This document shows positions 26,173 to 35,372 of a DNA stretch of 64,000 bases, in pieces. The first letter of the stretch is position 1, and each line of letters starts with the position of its first letter. Source of the DNA: Pseudomonadota bacterium. GTDB lineage: Bacteria > Pseudomonadota > Alphaproteobacteria > SHVZ01. The DNA is taken from NCBI GenBank assembly GCA_016195085.1, contig JACQAG010000039.1:124001-188000 (forward strand). Reading direction: 5' to 3'. The position numbers and the translations under genes were made by a program. Below the pieces are notes generated by a model, which did no database searches, was not told the DNA's origin, and was given only the letters and a program-made list of their open reading frames with translations.

Positions 26173-27276
26173 TCACCCCCGTTCCTTGCGCCAGATCTCT
26201 TGCAGGCGATCCAAGGGCAACGCATGGGCGATGCGGCCGTCGATGCCCCGCATGGTCTCGGCCCGGCAGAGCGCGTTCAAGATCGCCTCCTCGGTCGCCT
26301 CGGCGGTCGCCACCATCAACGGGTTCATCTCGCCATTGGGCAGCATGGCCACATGGATCGGCGGCCGCGCCGGTCCGTGGGTCAGGAAATCGTCGCCCTT
26401 GGTCTCCAGGCGATTGCCGGTCGAAAACGCGATGAAGAGATCGCCGGAGCCGTTGTGGCCGAAGCCGCCGGTGCGCCCCAGGCCCGAGGCGGCGCGCTGC
26501 GCCAGCCTGCGGCATTGCATGGGGAGAAGCGGCGCGTCGGTCGCGACCACGATCAGGATCGAGCCGCCGGCATCCAACGGCTTGTCCCTGGGGCTCGGCA
26601 CCTGGTCCTTGCCGATGGCGCGGCCCACGGGGACGCCGTCGACGCGGAGATCCTCGCGGGCACCGTAATTCGCCTGCACCAGCACGCCCAAGGTGAGGCG
26701 TCCGCCACCGCATTCGACCAGGCGGCTCGCGGTGCCGATGCCGCCCTTGAACTCGTGGCAGATCATGCCGGTGCCGCCGCCGACGGCGCCCTCGGCGACC
26801 GGCCCGGAGCGAGCGGCATCGATCGCCGCTTCAACCTCGCGGCGGGTCACCGCCATGGCATAGCCATCATTGAGCCAGCCATCATGGGTCTCGCCCACCA
26901 GGCCCAGATGCCAGTGCCGGCGATGGCCGCGGTCGCCGGCGATGCTGATGAGCGCGTCGCGCACCGCCCCCACCGAATAGGTCGAGGTGAGGCAGATGGG
27001 CGAGGTGAGGCAGCCGGATTCCTCGAGCCAGATCCAGCCGGTGAATTCGCCGCAGCCGTTGAAGGAGTGCACGCCGGCGAAGAATTCGTGGCTCCAGGGG
27101 TCGGCTTCCGGCATCACCACGGTCACACCCGTGCGCAGCACATGGGGATGGTCGGCGATGATGGTGGCGTGGCCGACGGCGACACCGGGCACGTCGGTGA
27201 TGGCGTTGAGCGGACCGGGCTCGAGCTTGCCGACGGTGATGCCGAGCTCGCGAAGACGGGGACGGGTCGTGGCCAT
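26173..27276 (-). CDS. P1 family peptidase (DmpA-like L-aminopeptidase/D-esterase)
   Basis: This 367-residue Ntn-hydrolase is made as a precursor that cuts itself into two chains. The self-cleavage site is probably Gly-Ser in DAGGSILIVVATDAPL, and the Ser becomes the nucleophile. Other family stretches are ITDVPGVAVGHATI, GGTGMICHEFKGGIGTASR and GVLVQANYGAREDL. It removes N-terminal residues from small peptides or hydrolyses D-amino acid esters. It is divergent from a MATE exporter. No signal peptide is seen. Confidence 0.92.
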   Translation of the reverse strand: MATTRPRLRELGITVGKLEPGPLNAITDVPGVAVGHATIIADHPHVLRTGVTVVMPEADPWSHEFFAGVHSFNGCGEFTGWIWLEESGCLTSPICLTSTYSVGAVRDALISIAGDRGHRRHWHLGLVGETHDGWLNDGYAMAVTRREVEAAIDAARSGPVAEGAVGGGTGMICHEFKGGIGTASRLVECGGGRLTLGVLVQANYGAREDLRVDGVPVGRAIGKDQVPSPRDKPLDAGGSILIVVATDAPLLPMQCRRLAQRAASGLGRTGGFGHNGSGDLFIAFSTGNRLETKGDDFLTHGPARPPIHVAMLPNGEMNPLMVATAEATEEAILNALCRAETMRGIDGRIAHALPLDRLQEIWRKERG

Positions 27277-27409
27277 GGCAGTTATGCGACTCTCTCATTG
27301 GGTTGCGAGGGATCATGCCGTCTCGGTTGGGGGCCCGTCGAGATGCTTCCGGCGCCACCGAGAATCATGGGTTCCTCCCGGAACCGTTATCCCGGTAGTG
27401 TGCGGCCCC

Positions 27410-28807
27410 ATGCAACGAGTTCAAGCGAGCTGGGTCAGCGGCTTCGCGCCGCTCTTGACCGAAGCGCGCGCCACCTTGCGGCTGGCGGCGCCGATTGCGC
27501 TGGCGCAGCTTTCCTTCATCGCCATGAACACCACCGACGTGATACTGCTGGCTTGGCTTGGCTCGGAGTCGCTGGCGGCGGCATCGCTCGGCATGAATCT
27601 CTATTTCATCATGTTCGTGTCCGCGCTTGGGATCGCCATTGCCGTGGCGCCGATGGCGGCCCAGGCGCGCGGACGCGGCGACGACGACGCCATGGCGGAT
27701 GCGCTGCATCAGGGCTTGTGGGCCAGCACCCTCGTCGCCGCACCGCTTGCCGGCTCGCTGTGGTTCGGCGGGGATTTCCTACGCTTCATCGGCGAAGACG
27801 CGGCGATCTCGGCGCAATCGGAGATCTTCCTGCGCGCGCTGCTCTGGGGCCTGGCGCCGGCGATGTGGTTCACTGTGCTCCGGTCCTTCATCGCTGTCCT
27901 CGACCGGGTCAACGTCGTGCTCGCCATCGGCATGTTCGGCGTCCTCTTCAACGCAATCTTCAATTACGGCCTCATCTTCGGGCATTTCGGCCTACCGGCG
28001 CTCGGCATCATCGGCTCCGGCATCGCCAGCAGCACGGTGAACGCCGTGATGTTCGTCTTGCTAGCGGCCTATGTCCTCCTCCACCCCCGCTTGAGGCGGC
28101 TCGGGCTGTGGCATGGACTCGCGCGCTTCAAGCCCAGGCGGCTCATCGAGCTGTTTCGGCTCGGCTTGCCGATCAGCGGCGCCTTCATGCTCGAGGTCGG
28201 CCTGTTCTCGGCAGCGGGATTGCTGATGGGCTATGTCGGCACGGCCGCGCTGGCCGCGCACCAGATCGCCCTCCAGGTCGCCGGCACCACCTTCATGGTA
28301 CCACTCGGCATCTCGCAAGCTGCCACCATCCGGGTCGGCTACCATATCGGCGCCGGCGATCACCCTGCGGCCGGCCGGGCCGGGTGGCTCGCGTTCGCGC
28401 TCGGCGCCGGCTTCATGAGCACGATGGCGGTCACGATCTGGATAGTGCCGCGTTCGATCGTTCGGCTCTTTCTGGACGAATCCCTGCCCGGCAACGAGAC
28501 CGTGGCTGCCATCGCCGTCACCTTTCTCGCCGTGGCGGCCCTCTTCCAGGTTTTCGACGGCACCCAGACCATCGGCACCGGAGTGCTGCGCGGCCTCAAG
28601 GACACGCAGGTACCCATGCTGCTGGCCGCCATCGGCTATTGGGGCGTCGGCTTCCCACTCGCCGCCGCGCTCGGCTTCGGCTTCGACCTTGGCGGCATCG
28701 GCGTCTGGATCGGCCTTGCCGCCAGCCTCGCCACCGTGGCCGGCCTCATGCTCTGGCGCTGGAGCCGGCGCGGGCGGCTTCTCTCTAAAGCTTCGAGCGC
28801 TGGATGA
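27410..28807 (+). CDS. MATE family multidrug/Na+(H+) antiporter
   Basis: This 465-residue inner-membrane protein has about twelve helices in two related halves (PIALAQLSFIAMNTTDVILLA and GLPISGAFMLEVGLFSAAG open the halves). It is of the NorM type, exporting cationic drugs or dyes in exchange for Na+ or H+. ATG 27410 has only a weak upstream purine stretch. The C-terminus overlaps by 23 bases the convergent enolase-superfamily gene. Confidence 0.92.
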   Translation: MQRVQASWVSGFAPLLTEARATLRLAAPIALAQLSFIAMNTTDVILLAWLGSESLAAASLGMNLYFIMFVSALGIAIAVAPMAAQARGRGDDDAMADALHQGLWASTLVAAPLAGSLWFGGDFLRFIGEDAAISAQSEIFLRALLWGLAPAMWFTVLRSFIAVLDRVNVVLAIGMFGVLFNAIFNYGLIFGHFGLPALGIIGSGIASSTVNAVMFVLLAAYVLLHPRLRRLGLWHGLARFKPRRLIELFRLGLPISGAFMLEVGLFSAAGLLMGYVGTAALAAHQIALQVAGTTFMVPLGISQAATIRVGYHIGAGDHPAAGRAGWLAFALGAGFMSTMAVTIWIVPRSIVRLFLDESLPGNETVAAIAVTFLAVAALFQVFDGTQTIGTGVLRGLKDTQVPMLLAAIGYWGVGFPLAAALGFGFDLGGIGVWIGLAASLATVAGLMLWRWSRRGRLLSKASSAG

Positions 28808-29990
28808 TCGCGTCCTTGCGCTTCAGGACCTCGGGCTTGAGCTTGGTGCCGAGGCCCGGGCCGGTCATCGGATAGATGTAGCCCTTCTCGATCCGCGGCA
28901 TCACCGTCACCAGTTCCCGGTACCAATCGGAATAATAGGCGCGCACCGATTCCTGGATGAGCGCGTTCGGTGCGTTCAGCGACAGATGGATGGAGGCGAC
29001 GAAGGTGATGGGGCCGGTGCAATCGTGCGGCGCCACCGGCAGATGGTGCGCTTCCGCCATGGTCGCCACCTTCTTCGCCTCCGAGATTCCGCCGACCCAG
29101 GAGAGGTCCGGCATGATGATGCCCGCCGCCTTGCGGGCCATGAGATCGCGGAAGGCAAAGCGCGTGGCCAAGGTCTCGCTGGCGGTGATCGGGACCCGGG
29201 TGGTGGCGGCAAGCTCGGCCAGCGCATCGAAGTTGTTCATCTTGATCGGGTCTTCGAACCAGAAGGGATTGAACTCCTCGAGCGCGGCGAAGATCTTCTT
29301 GGCGGTCGGCAGGTTCCACAGGAGATGCAGCTCGACCATGATGTCCATCTTGTCGCCGACCGCCTTGCGGATCTTGGCGAAGGGCTCGAGCGCTTTCTTC
29401 AAGTCGCCGGCGGAGATGTAGAGCCCGCCCGAGGCTTCGGCGGCGAAGTCGAAGGGCCAGATCTTCATGCCGGTGATACCCTCCTCGAGAAGCGAGTGGG
29501 CGAGCTCGTCGGCACGGTTGAGGAACGCATCCAGGTCCTCATACGGCCGCGCCTTCGACTTCTTGCCGACGGCGAAGGTGGCCACCCCCTGGCGCCCGGC
29601 GGAGCGCACATACTGGTATCCCGCGCAGGTGTTGTAGGTGCGCACGCGCTCGCGGGTAAGCCCGCCCAGGAGCTGATGGATGGGCTGCCCCGTCACCTGT
29701 CCCAGGAGATCCCAGAGTGCAATGTCGATGGCGGAGGCCGCGCGCACTTCCGCACCCGAGCTGGAATAGCCCACGTAGTAGTTGAGGAGCGCCTTCGAAT
29801 GCTTGTCGATCGCCAGCGCGTCCTGGCCGAGGAGCCGGGGTGCGGCGGTCTCGTGGATGAAGCCGGCCACCGCCTTGGCGCCGAAAAAAGTCTCGCCCAA
29901 GCCCACCAGCCCCTGATCGGTGTGCACATGGACGAAGAGGATGTTCGGAAACTCCTCGAGCTGGATGGTCTCGAACTCGGTGATCTTCAT
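28785..29990 (-). CDS. Mandelate racemase/muconate lactonizing enzyme family protein (acid-sugar dehydratase-like)
   Basis: This 401-residue enolase-superfamily enzyme abstracts the alpha-proton of a carboxylate. The first base is in GMKIWPFDF. The Mg ligands are the acidic residues in DIMVELH, FWFEDPI and ASETLATR, and the acid/base His is in APHDCTGP. An N-terminal capping domain (about 1-120) is present. It belongs to the subgroup with KIWPFD, which contains galactonate-type dehydratases, but the substrate is not assignable. ATG 29990 is preceded by GGGGGAGA. Confidence 0.9.
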   Translation of the reverse strand: MKITEFETIQLEEFPNILFVHVHTDQGLVGLGETFFGAKAVAGFIHETAAPRLLGQDALAIDKHSKALLNYYVGYSSSGAEVRAASAIDIALWDLLGQVTGQPIHQLLGGLTRERVRTYNTCAGYQYVRSAGRQGVATFAVGKKSKARPYEDLDAFLNRADELAHSLLEEGITGMKIWPFDFAAEASGGLYISAGDLKKALEPFAKIRKAVGDKMDIMVELHLLWNLPTAKKIFAALEEFNPFWFEDPIKMNNFDALAELAATTRVPITASETLATRFAFRDLMARKAAGIIMPDLSWVGGISEAKKVATMAEAHHLPVAPHDCTGPITFVASIHLSLNAPNALIQESVRAYYSDWYRELVTVMPRIEKGYIYPMTGPGLGTKLKPEVLKRKDAIIQRSKL

Positions 29991-30102
29991 CGTCTCCCCC
30001 GGTGATTTGCCAACAGCCGCCCGCGATCGGCAGAGACTAGCAGAGCGGGGCCGCGGAATTGCAGGTACTATTCCGGCGGCCACCGACGGATTCCCGCCGC
30101 CC

Positions 30103-31038
30103 ATGCTCGCCCGACGCCGTGCCGCCCAGTCGCTCCGCTGGATTCCGCCGGGGGTGCTGGCCGCACTCCTGATCGCCGTGGCCGCCGCATCGGGCGCGCT
30201 CATGAATGCCTTGGTCCGGCTCCTCGCGGCCGATCTGCATCCCTTCGAGATCGCGTTTTTCCGCAACTTCTTCGGGCTCATCGCCGTCCTGCCGCTCTTG
30301 GGCAGCATGGGGTTCGTCCGGCTCCGGCTGAGGAATTCCGGACGCCTGGTGCTGTCGAGCCTGGGGCATGTCGTCGCCATGCTGACCTTCTTCACCGCGC
30401 TGACATCCATGCCGCTCACCGATGCCGCGGCCCTCAGCTTCACCACCCCGCTCTTTGCCACCGCCGGCGCCGCCTTGTTCCTGGGCGAGATCGTGCGGGC
30501 GCGGCGCTGGACCGCGGTCGGCGTCGGCTTCCTCGGCGTCATCATCGTCATGCGACCGGGAGTCGCGGGCTTCACCTGGGCGGCCGGCCTCGCTCTCTTC
30601 TCCTCGATGGTGTTCGCCGCGGTGGCGCTGGTGATCAAGCAAATGACCCAGCACGAGCGAACGGTGTCGATCGTTTTCTATCAATCCTTGTTCACCACTT
30701 GCCTCGCGGCGCTGCCGGCGGCGATTGTCTGGCGTCTGCCCGTTGGGAGCGATTGGGCGCTGTTGGCGCTGTTGGGCGCGCTCGGCACCTTCGGCTGGCT
30801 GCTGTTCACCCAAGCCTATGTCCTCGCCGAAGCCTCGGCGCTCACCCCCTATGACTTCACCCGCCTGCCCTTCACCGCGCTCGTCGCTTATGCGCTTTTC
30901 GATGAGGTGCCGGATCGCTGGACCTGGATCGGCGGCGCCGTCATCTTCGCTTCCACCGTCTACATCGCCCACCGCGAGGCGGCGGTGGCCCGAATGAGGC
31001 GGACGGCGGCAGCGAGCGAGACTCGTATGTTGGAATAG
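30103..31038 (+). CDS. EamA/DMT family transporter
   Basis: This 311-residue inner-membrane protein has ten hydrophobic helices made of two EamA repeats. Visible stretches are ALMNALVRLLAADLHPFEIAFFRN and ALSFTTPLFATAGAALFLGE in repeat one, and YDFTRLPFTALVAYALFDEVPD in repeat two. The family exports amino acids and metabolites. It is divergent from the enolase-superfamily gene. ATG 30103 has no strong ribosome site. Confidence 0.88.
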   Translation: MLARRRAAQSLRWIPPGVLAALLIAVAAASGALMNALVRLLAADLHPFEIAFFRNFFGLIAVLPLLGSMGFVRLRLRNSGRLVLSSLGHVVAMLTFFTALTSMPLTDAAALSFTTPLFATAGAALFLGEIVRARRWTAVGVGFLGVIIVMRPGVAGFTWAAGLALFSSMVFAAVALVIKQMTQHERTVSIVFYQSLFTTCLAALPAAIVWRLPVGSDWALLALLGALGTFGWLLFTQAYVLAEASALTPYDFTRLPFTALVAYALFDEVPDRWTWIGGAVIFASTVYIAHREAAVARMRRTAAASETRMLE

Positions 31039-31136
31039 TGCCCCCACCCTCACCCTCCCCCGCCTTCGGCGAGGGAGGGGACGGTACCATTCGAGCTCCC
31101 TCCCCCAACGTGTTGGGGGAGGGTTGGGGTGGGGGC
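31039..31136. repeat. GC-rich palindromic intergenic repeat, family A copy 3
   Basis: Outer arms TGCCCCCACCCT and GGGTTGGGGTGGGGGC enclose two hairpins, one of them CTCCCCCAAC/GTTGGGGGAG. It starts at the end of the EamA transporter stop and may help terminate it. Confidence 0.85.
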
Positions 31137-31237
31137 GCCGAGCGGACGGCAAAGCGTCTACCGTGGCTTGACCACCGGTCCAGAACCAATACCATCCGCT
31201 TCTGGATCGCTCGTCGAGACGGGGGGAGATTTCTGCG

Positions 31238-32152
31238 ATGGACGCATCGGCGATGCACCTCGTCCGCGACTTCGTCGGCTACGGAGCGAACCCGCCCGAT
31301 CCGAAATGGCCGAACGGGGCCCGGCTCGCCCTCAATATCGTCATCAATTACGAGGAAGGCTCCGAGCCTTCGGTGCCCGACGGCGACAAGGCCTCCGAGG
31401 TGGGTTTGACCGAGGGCGGCAGCGGCGACTTCTCCGGCCGCGATCTCGCCGCCGAGTCGATGTTCGAATATGGCAGCCGGGTCGGCATCTGGCGGGTGCT
31501 CCGCCTCCTTGAGGAGCGGAAGCTCGCCGCCACGGTCTTCGGCTGCGCCTTGGCCCTCGAGCGCAATCCCGCGGTCGCCCAGGCGGTCCGCGCGTCGGGC
31601 TTCGATGTGTGCTGCCATGGCTGGCGCTGGGCGCGGCACCAGCAGATGAGCATCGATGCGGAGCGCGCCGAAATCGCCCGCGCCGTCGCCTCGATCCAGC
31701 GAACGATCGGCCAGCGGCCTGAAGGCTGGTATTGCCGCTACGGCCCCAGCATCAACACCCGCCGGCTCCTGGTCGAGGAAGGCGGCTTCCGCTACGACTC
31801 GGACGCCTACAATGATGAGCTGCCCTATTGGGTCAAGGTCGACGGCAAGGATCATCTGATCCTGCCCTACGGCCTCGTCAACAACGACGCCAAGTTCATC
31901 CGCGGCGGGCTCATCACCGGCGGCGAGTTCTTCGAGCTGCTCAAGGATGCCTTCGACATGCTCTATCGCGAAGGGGTGAGCCATCCGAAGATGATGTCAG
32001 TCGGCCTGCATCTCCGCCTGGTGGGACATCCCGGCCGGGCCGCAGGGCTGGAGCGCTTCCTCGACTATGTAGCCCGCCACGCCGGGGTCTGGATCTGCCG
32101 GCGCATCGACATTGCCCGGCACTGGCATTCCCAGCACCCGGCCCCGCCATGA
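31238..32152 (+). CDS. Polysaccharide deacetylase family protein (PuuE allantoinase-like)
   Basis: This 304-residue NodB-homology domain protein has no signal peptide. ALNIVINYEEGSE near residue 32, GRDLAAESMFEYGSRVGIWRVLRL and GWYCRYGPSINTRRLL are those of the cytosolic PuuE-like allantoinase group rather than of secreted chitin deacetylases. This group hydrolyses cyclic ureides or related amides. ATG 31238 has GGGGGGAGA upstream; the ATG at 31253 is an alternative. It lies 13 bases before an SDR on the same strand. Confidence 0.85.
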   Translation: MDASAMHLVRDFVGYGANPPDPKWPNGARLALNIVINYEEGSEPSVPDGDKASEVGLTEGGSGDFSGRDLAAESMFEYGSRVGIWRVLRLLEERKLAATVFGCALALERNPAVAQAVRASGFDVCCHGWRWARHQQMSIDAERAEIARAVASIQRTIGQRPEGWYCRYGPSINTRRLLVEEGGFRYDSDAYNDELPYWVKVDGKDHLILPYGLVNNDAKFIRGGLITGGEFFELLKDAFDMLYREGVSHPKMMSVGLHLRLVGHPGRAAGLERFLDYVARHAGVWICRRIDIARHWHSQHPAPP

Positions 32153-32165
32153 GCGAAGCCCCATC

Positions 32166-32948
32166 ATGAGCCAAGAGGGGCGACTCCAAGGCAAGATCGC
32201 GCTCATCACCGGCGCCGCCTCTGGCATCGGCCGCGCCATCGCGCGCGCCTATGCGAGCGAAGGGGCTGCGATCGTCATCGTCGACATCGCCACGAAGCCG
32301 CGCGAGGGCGGTGAGCCCACCCACGAGTTGCTGGCACGCGAGGGCTTCCAGGTGCGCTTCATCGAGGCCGACATCGCCGAGGAAGCGGCAAGCGAAGCGG
32401 CCGTGGCGGCGACGGTCAGGGAATTTGGGCGCCTCGACGTGCTGGTCAACGACGCCGCCATCTCCGGCGACAAGACCCTGACCGAGACCTCGCTCGCCGA
32501 ATGGAACCGGGTGATGGCGGTCAACGTGACCGGCGTCTTTCTCATGTGCCGGGCCGCGATCAAGCAGATGCTGACCCAGGAGCCGCGCGCCGAGGCGCGC
32601 GGACGCATCGTCAACATCTCTTCCCAGCACGGCATGATCGCGGCACCGGGCAATTGCGCCTACGGCACCTCCAAGAGCGCCGTTGCGTATCTGACCCGGC
32701 AGATCGCCACCGACTATGCCAAGCAAGGGATCATCTGCAACGCCGTCGCGCCCGGAAAGATCCTGACCGGCCGGAGCGGCAGCTCTGTCGATCCCCAGCG
32801 CCTCGCCTACTCCCATGCGCGCACGCCCTTGCCGCGGCTAGGCAAGCCCGAGGACGTGGCGCGCGCCGCCGTCTTCCTCGCCTCCGACGAGGCGAGCTTC
32901 ATCACGGGCGTGAATCTGATGGTCGACGGCGGATGGATGGCGGCCTGA
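32166..32948 (+). CDS. Short-chain dehydrogenase (SDR)
   Basis: This 260-residue classical SDR has TGAASGIG, VNDAAIS (in place of NNAG), the catalytic Ser in NISSQHG, YGTSKSA and the C-terminal [16 protein letters not shown]. Its 3' end is important: the last 43 codons (32820-32948) are matched by a diverged copy at 35244-35372, just after the AlbA_2/ParA module, at about 104 of 129 bases by hand count. Either the module displaced the original 3' end and supplied a new one, or a paralogue once stood downstream. It lies 13 bases after the PuuE-like gene. Confidence 0.9.
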   Translation: MSQEGRLQGKIALITGAASGIGRAIARAYASEGAAIVIVDIATKPREGGEPTHELLAREGFQVRFIEADIAEEAASEAAVAATVREFGRLDVLVNDAAISGDKTLTETSLAEWNRVMAVNVTGVFLMCRAAIKQMLTQEPRAEARGRIVNISSQHGMIAAPGNCAYGTSKSAVAYLTRQIATDYAKQGIICNAVAPGKILTGRSGSSVDPQRLAYSHARTPLPRLGKPEDVARAAVFLASDEASFITGVNLMVDGGWMAA

Positions 32949-32996
32949 GAACAGATTTGCCAATTCAGCGCGGATCATCCTTGCACGGGGAGTTCG

Positions 32997-34202
32997 ATGC
33001 CAGCATTAAGCGACGGCGAACTTGAGACACTGCTCCATGGGGGAGAGAGCGACCGCAACGAGCGGAAGCGAAATGCTGCGGACTTAGACAAAATTCGGGA
33101 AGCCGTCTGTGCGTTTTCGAACGATCTGCCAGATCGTCGCCAGCCAGGTGTCGTGTTTGTCGGCGTTGAGGATGATGGCACTTGTAGCAACCTTACGATC
33201 GACGATGATCTATTGAGGCTTCTGGGGAATGTACGAGATGATGGCGCTCTGACTCCGTTCCCGGTGATGGAGGTGCGCCAAGCAACCATTAGAGGGTGTA
33301 GCCTAGCTGTCATAATTGTGCAGCCGACTCTGAACCCGCCAGTCCGTTTTAGAGGTCGCGCTTGGGTTCGCGTTGGTCCACGACGTGCAATAGCAAGTCC
33401 TGAAGAAGAGCGGCGTCTCGTAGAGAAACGTCGCTGGGGAAATTTACCGTTTGATGCGCAGCCCGTCGCCGGATCCAACCTCTCCGATTTAGACCTTAAT
33501 CGATTTAACCTAGAGTATTTGCCTGCTATGGTTTCGCGAGACACGATTGCTCAAAATCAGCGTGCGGTAGTCGATCAATTGCGCGCTTTGCGCCTTATCG
33601 ATCAAGATGAAACTCCTACGTTCACTGCTATCGCTATGCTTGGAAAATCAACTCAGCACTGGTTTCCAGGAGCATCTATTGCTTGGCGCCGTGTTGGAGG
33701 AGAAAACCTAACCGATAACACCATCGATGAGCGCGTGCTGACAGGTACGATTCCAGATCAGCTACGTCGTATAGACGAGATAATTGACGCGGCGAACATC
33801 TCTCCGGTCGAGATGGGGACCACGGTGCACACGAGAGCGGCTGAATATCCAATGGCAGCGCTCCAGCAGCTCGTGCGAAATGCCTTAATGCACCGCACAT
33901 ACGAAGGCACTACCTCACCTGTTCGCGTTACGTGGTACTCTGATCGCGTAGAGATTCTCAGTCCTGGAGGTCCTTTCGGTGTTGTAACACCCCTAACGCT
34001 CGGTCTGCCGGGCTATACGGATTATCGTAATCCGACGCTGGCGGAAGCATTGAAGGGATATGGATTTGTTGAAAGATTTGGCCAAGGCATAGAGATTGCC
34101 CGAATGGCCCTTGCACAGAGTGGAAGTCCGGCACCTCAATTCCGCTGTGAGCCAGAGGAAGCACCTGTTTGGGTCCACGTGACGGTCAGGAAGCGTCCAT
34201 GA
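32997..34202 (+). CDS. Schlafen AlbA_2 domain protein with RecG-like C-terminal ATP-binding domain
   Basis: The 401-residue protein has an N-terminal AlbA_2 (Schlafen-type, divergent AAA_4) domain, about 1-140. It includes GESDRNERKRN with the family's Glu and Lys, CAFSNDL, VVFVGVEDDG, then NPPVRFRGRAWVRVG. The C-terminal part (about 275-385) matches the ATP-binding domain seen in such putative transcriptional regulators/RecG-like proteins: LQQLVRNALMHRTYE, VEILSPGGPFG and GYGFVERFGQGIEIAR. GC is near 50%, far below its neighbours. Its TGA overlaps the ParA gene start (ATGA), so the two are translationally coupled. It probably acts on nucleic acid. A defence or element-maintenance role is inference. 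Confidence 0.85.
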   Translation: MPALSDGELETLLHGGESDRNERKRNAADLDKIREAVCAFSNDLPDRRQPGVVFVGVEDDGTCSNLTIDDDLLRLLGNVRDDGALTPFPVMEVRQATIRGCSLAVIIVQPTLNPPVRFRGRAWVRVGPRRAIASPEEERRLVEKRRWGNLPFDAQPVAGSNLSDLDLNRFNLEYLPAMVSRDTIAQNQRAVVDQLRALRLIDQDETPTFTAIAMLGKSTQHWFPGASIAWRRVGGENLTDNTIDERVLTGTIPDQLRRIDEIIDAANISPVEMGTTVHTRAAEYPMAALQQLVRNALMHRTYEGTTSPVRVTWYSDRVEILSPGGPFGVVTPLTLGLPGYTDYRNPTLAEALKGYGFVERFGQGIEIARMALAQSGSPAPQFRCEPEEAPVWVHVTVRKRP

Positions 34203-35233
34203 AAACGGTGGCATTTTTCAACAATAAAGGCGGCGTGGGGAAAACATCGCTTCTGTATCACTTGGCCTGGATGTTCGCTTTGCGAGGAAAGCGTGTTGTC
34301 GCTGCGGATTTGGATCCCCAGGCGAATCTGTCGGCGATGTTCCTTCAAGATGATCGTATCGACGCTCTTTGGGCAGCTGGTGGCGCGGCGACCGTGTATT
34401 CCGCAATGCGGCCCCTAATGGAAGGAACCGGGGACCTCCTCCAAGTGACGCCACAAATCGTGGGGGAACGTATCGCCTTGATTCCGGGAGATCTCACTCT
34501 CTCGGAGATCGAGGACGAACTCTCAACTCAGTGGCCACGCTGTCTCAATAGTGAAGCTCGCGCCTTCAGAGTCATTGCAGCGTTTGATCGCATGCTTCGT
34601 TCAATCGGAGCTGCGCAAGATGCGGATTATGGCCTCATAGACGTTGGTCCCAATCTCGGGGCTATCAACAGATGCGCACTTATTTCTGCAGACTACGTAG
34701 TGGTTCCCATTGGAGCTGATCTTTTTTCGATCCGCGGCTTGCAGAATGTCGGTCCGAAGCTCAGAGCTTGGAGGCGTGAATGGGAAGATCGCCTCAAGCG
34801 TGCCCCAGAAAGCCTGGGCTTTCGGTTGCCAAATGGAGCCATGGAACCTCTGGGTTACATTATCTCCCGCTATTCTGCTTATGGCCGAGGGGCAGCGAAA
34901 GCGTTTCAGCGGTGGCTTGACCGTGCACCGCGGATCTACGTTGAGTATGTACTCAATCTGCAATGGGATGACTCTGCGCTCGATGTTGATGGAAACCGGC
35001 TAGCGCAACTCAAGGACTATCGCTCTCTCCTGCCGATGGCTCAGGAGGCGCGAAAGCCGATGTTTTTACTAAAGCCTGCCGATGGTGCGATTGGTGGGCA
35101 CCAAGCAGCAGTTCAGGAGTGTTACGCAGATTTTGAAGCCTTGGCGACAGAGATTGAAGAACGCATTGCGCTAAGCTCACCAACACTCGGCGATGCCAAG
35201 ATCGACTCTGTGGAAGCTCGCGCGAAGCGCTAG
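34199..35233 (+). CDS. ParA/MinD-like AAA ATPase
   Basis: This 344-residue protein has the deviant Walker A KGGVGKTS near residue 10 with the signature Lys, the second motif [11 protein letters not shown], and a Walker B-like [13 protein letters not shown]. These are features of ATPases that dimerise on ATP and bind DNA non-specifically. It is longer than chromosomal ParA (about 260) because of a C-terminal extension ([19 protein letters not shown] onward). No parB or parS is adjacent, so plasmid partition is unlikely. The four-base overlap with the AlbA_2 gene indicates joint action. GC is as low as in its partner. The stop lies 10 bases before the displaced SDR 3' end. Confidence 0.9.
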   Translation: MKTVAFFNNKGGVGKTSLLYHLAWMFALRGKRVVAADLDPQANLSAMFLQDDRIDALWAAGGAATVYSAMRPLMEGTGDLLQVTPQIVGERIALIPGDLTLSEIEDELSTQWPRCLNSEARAFRVIAAFDRMLRSIGAAQDADYGLIDVGPNLGAINRCALISADYVVVPIGADLFSIRGLQNVGPKLRAWRREWEDRLKRAPESLGFRLPNGAMEPLGYIISRYSAYGRGAAKAFQRWLDRAPRIYVEYVLNLQWDDSALDVDGNRLAQLKDYRSLLPMAQEARKPMFLLKPADGAIGGHQAAVQECYADFEALATEIEERIALSSPTLGDAKIDSVEARAKR

Positions 35234-35243
35234 ACGACAGCAG

Positions 35244-35372
35244 CGCACGCCGATGCCGCGGCTCTGCCGGCTCGAGGACGTGGCGAACGTCGCCCTCTTT
35301 CTTGCTTCCGACGAAGCCAGTTTCTTCACCGGCGAGAACCTGCTGGTCGATGGCGGCTGGATGGCGGCATGA
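35244..35372 (+). pseudogene. Displaced 3' end of an SDR gene
   Basis: Forty-three codons encode [37 protein letters not shown] and MAA-stop, the C-terminus of an SDR. They match 32820-32948 of the intact SDR upstream at about 104 of 129 bases. No SDR N-terminus precedes it, only the ParA gene, which ends 10 bases earlier. Its TGA overlaps the ATG of the next gene (ATGA), so this tail once belonged to a complete gene in an operon with the binding protein that follows. Confidence 0.9.

Noticed and set aside
26059-28788. A 909-codon open frame on the plus strand across the P1 peptidase and MATE genes
   Set aside because: It crosses two well-supported genes in other frames, has Arg/His/Pro-rich shadow composition and no family motifs. 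GC-rich DNA produces such frames by chance.
34199-35233. ParA gene as part of a plasmid or chromosome partition locus with replication origin
   Set aside because: There is no parB, no parS-like repeats, no replication gene, and the gene is coupled to an AlbA_2 protein instead.
35244-35372. The SDR tail read as a simple target-site duplication
   Set aside because: The two copies differ at about 25 of 129 positions, too many for a duplication made at insertion. Replacement by a diverged end or a lost paralogue fits better.
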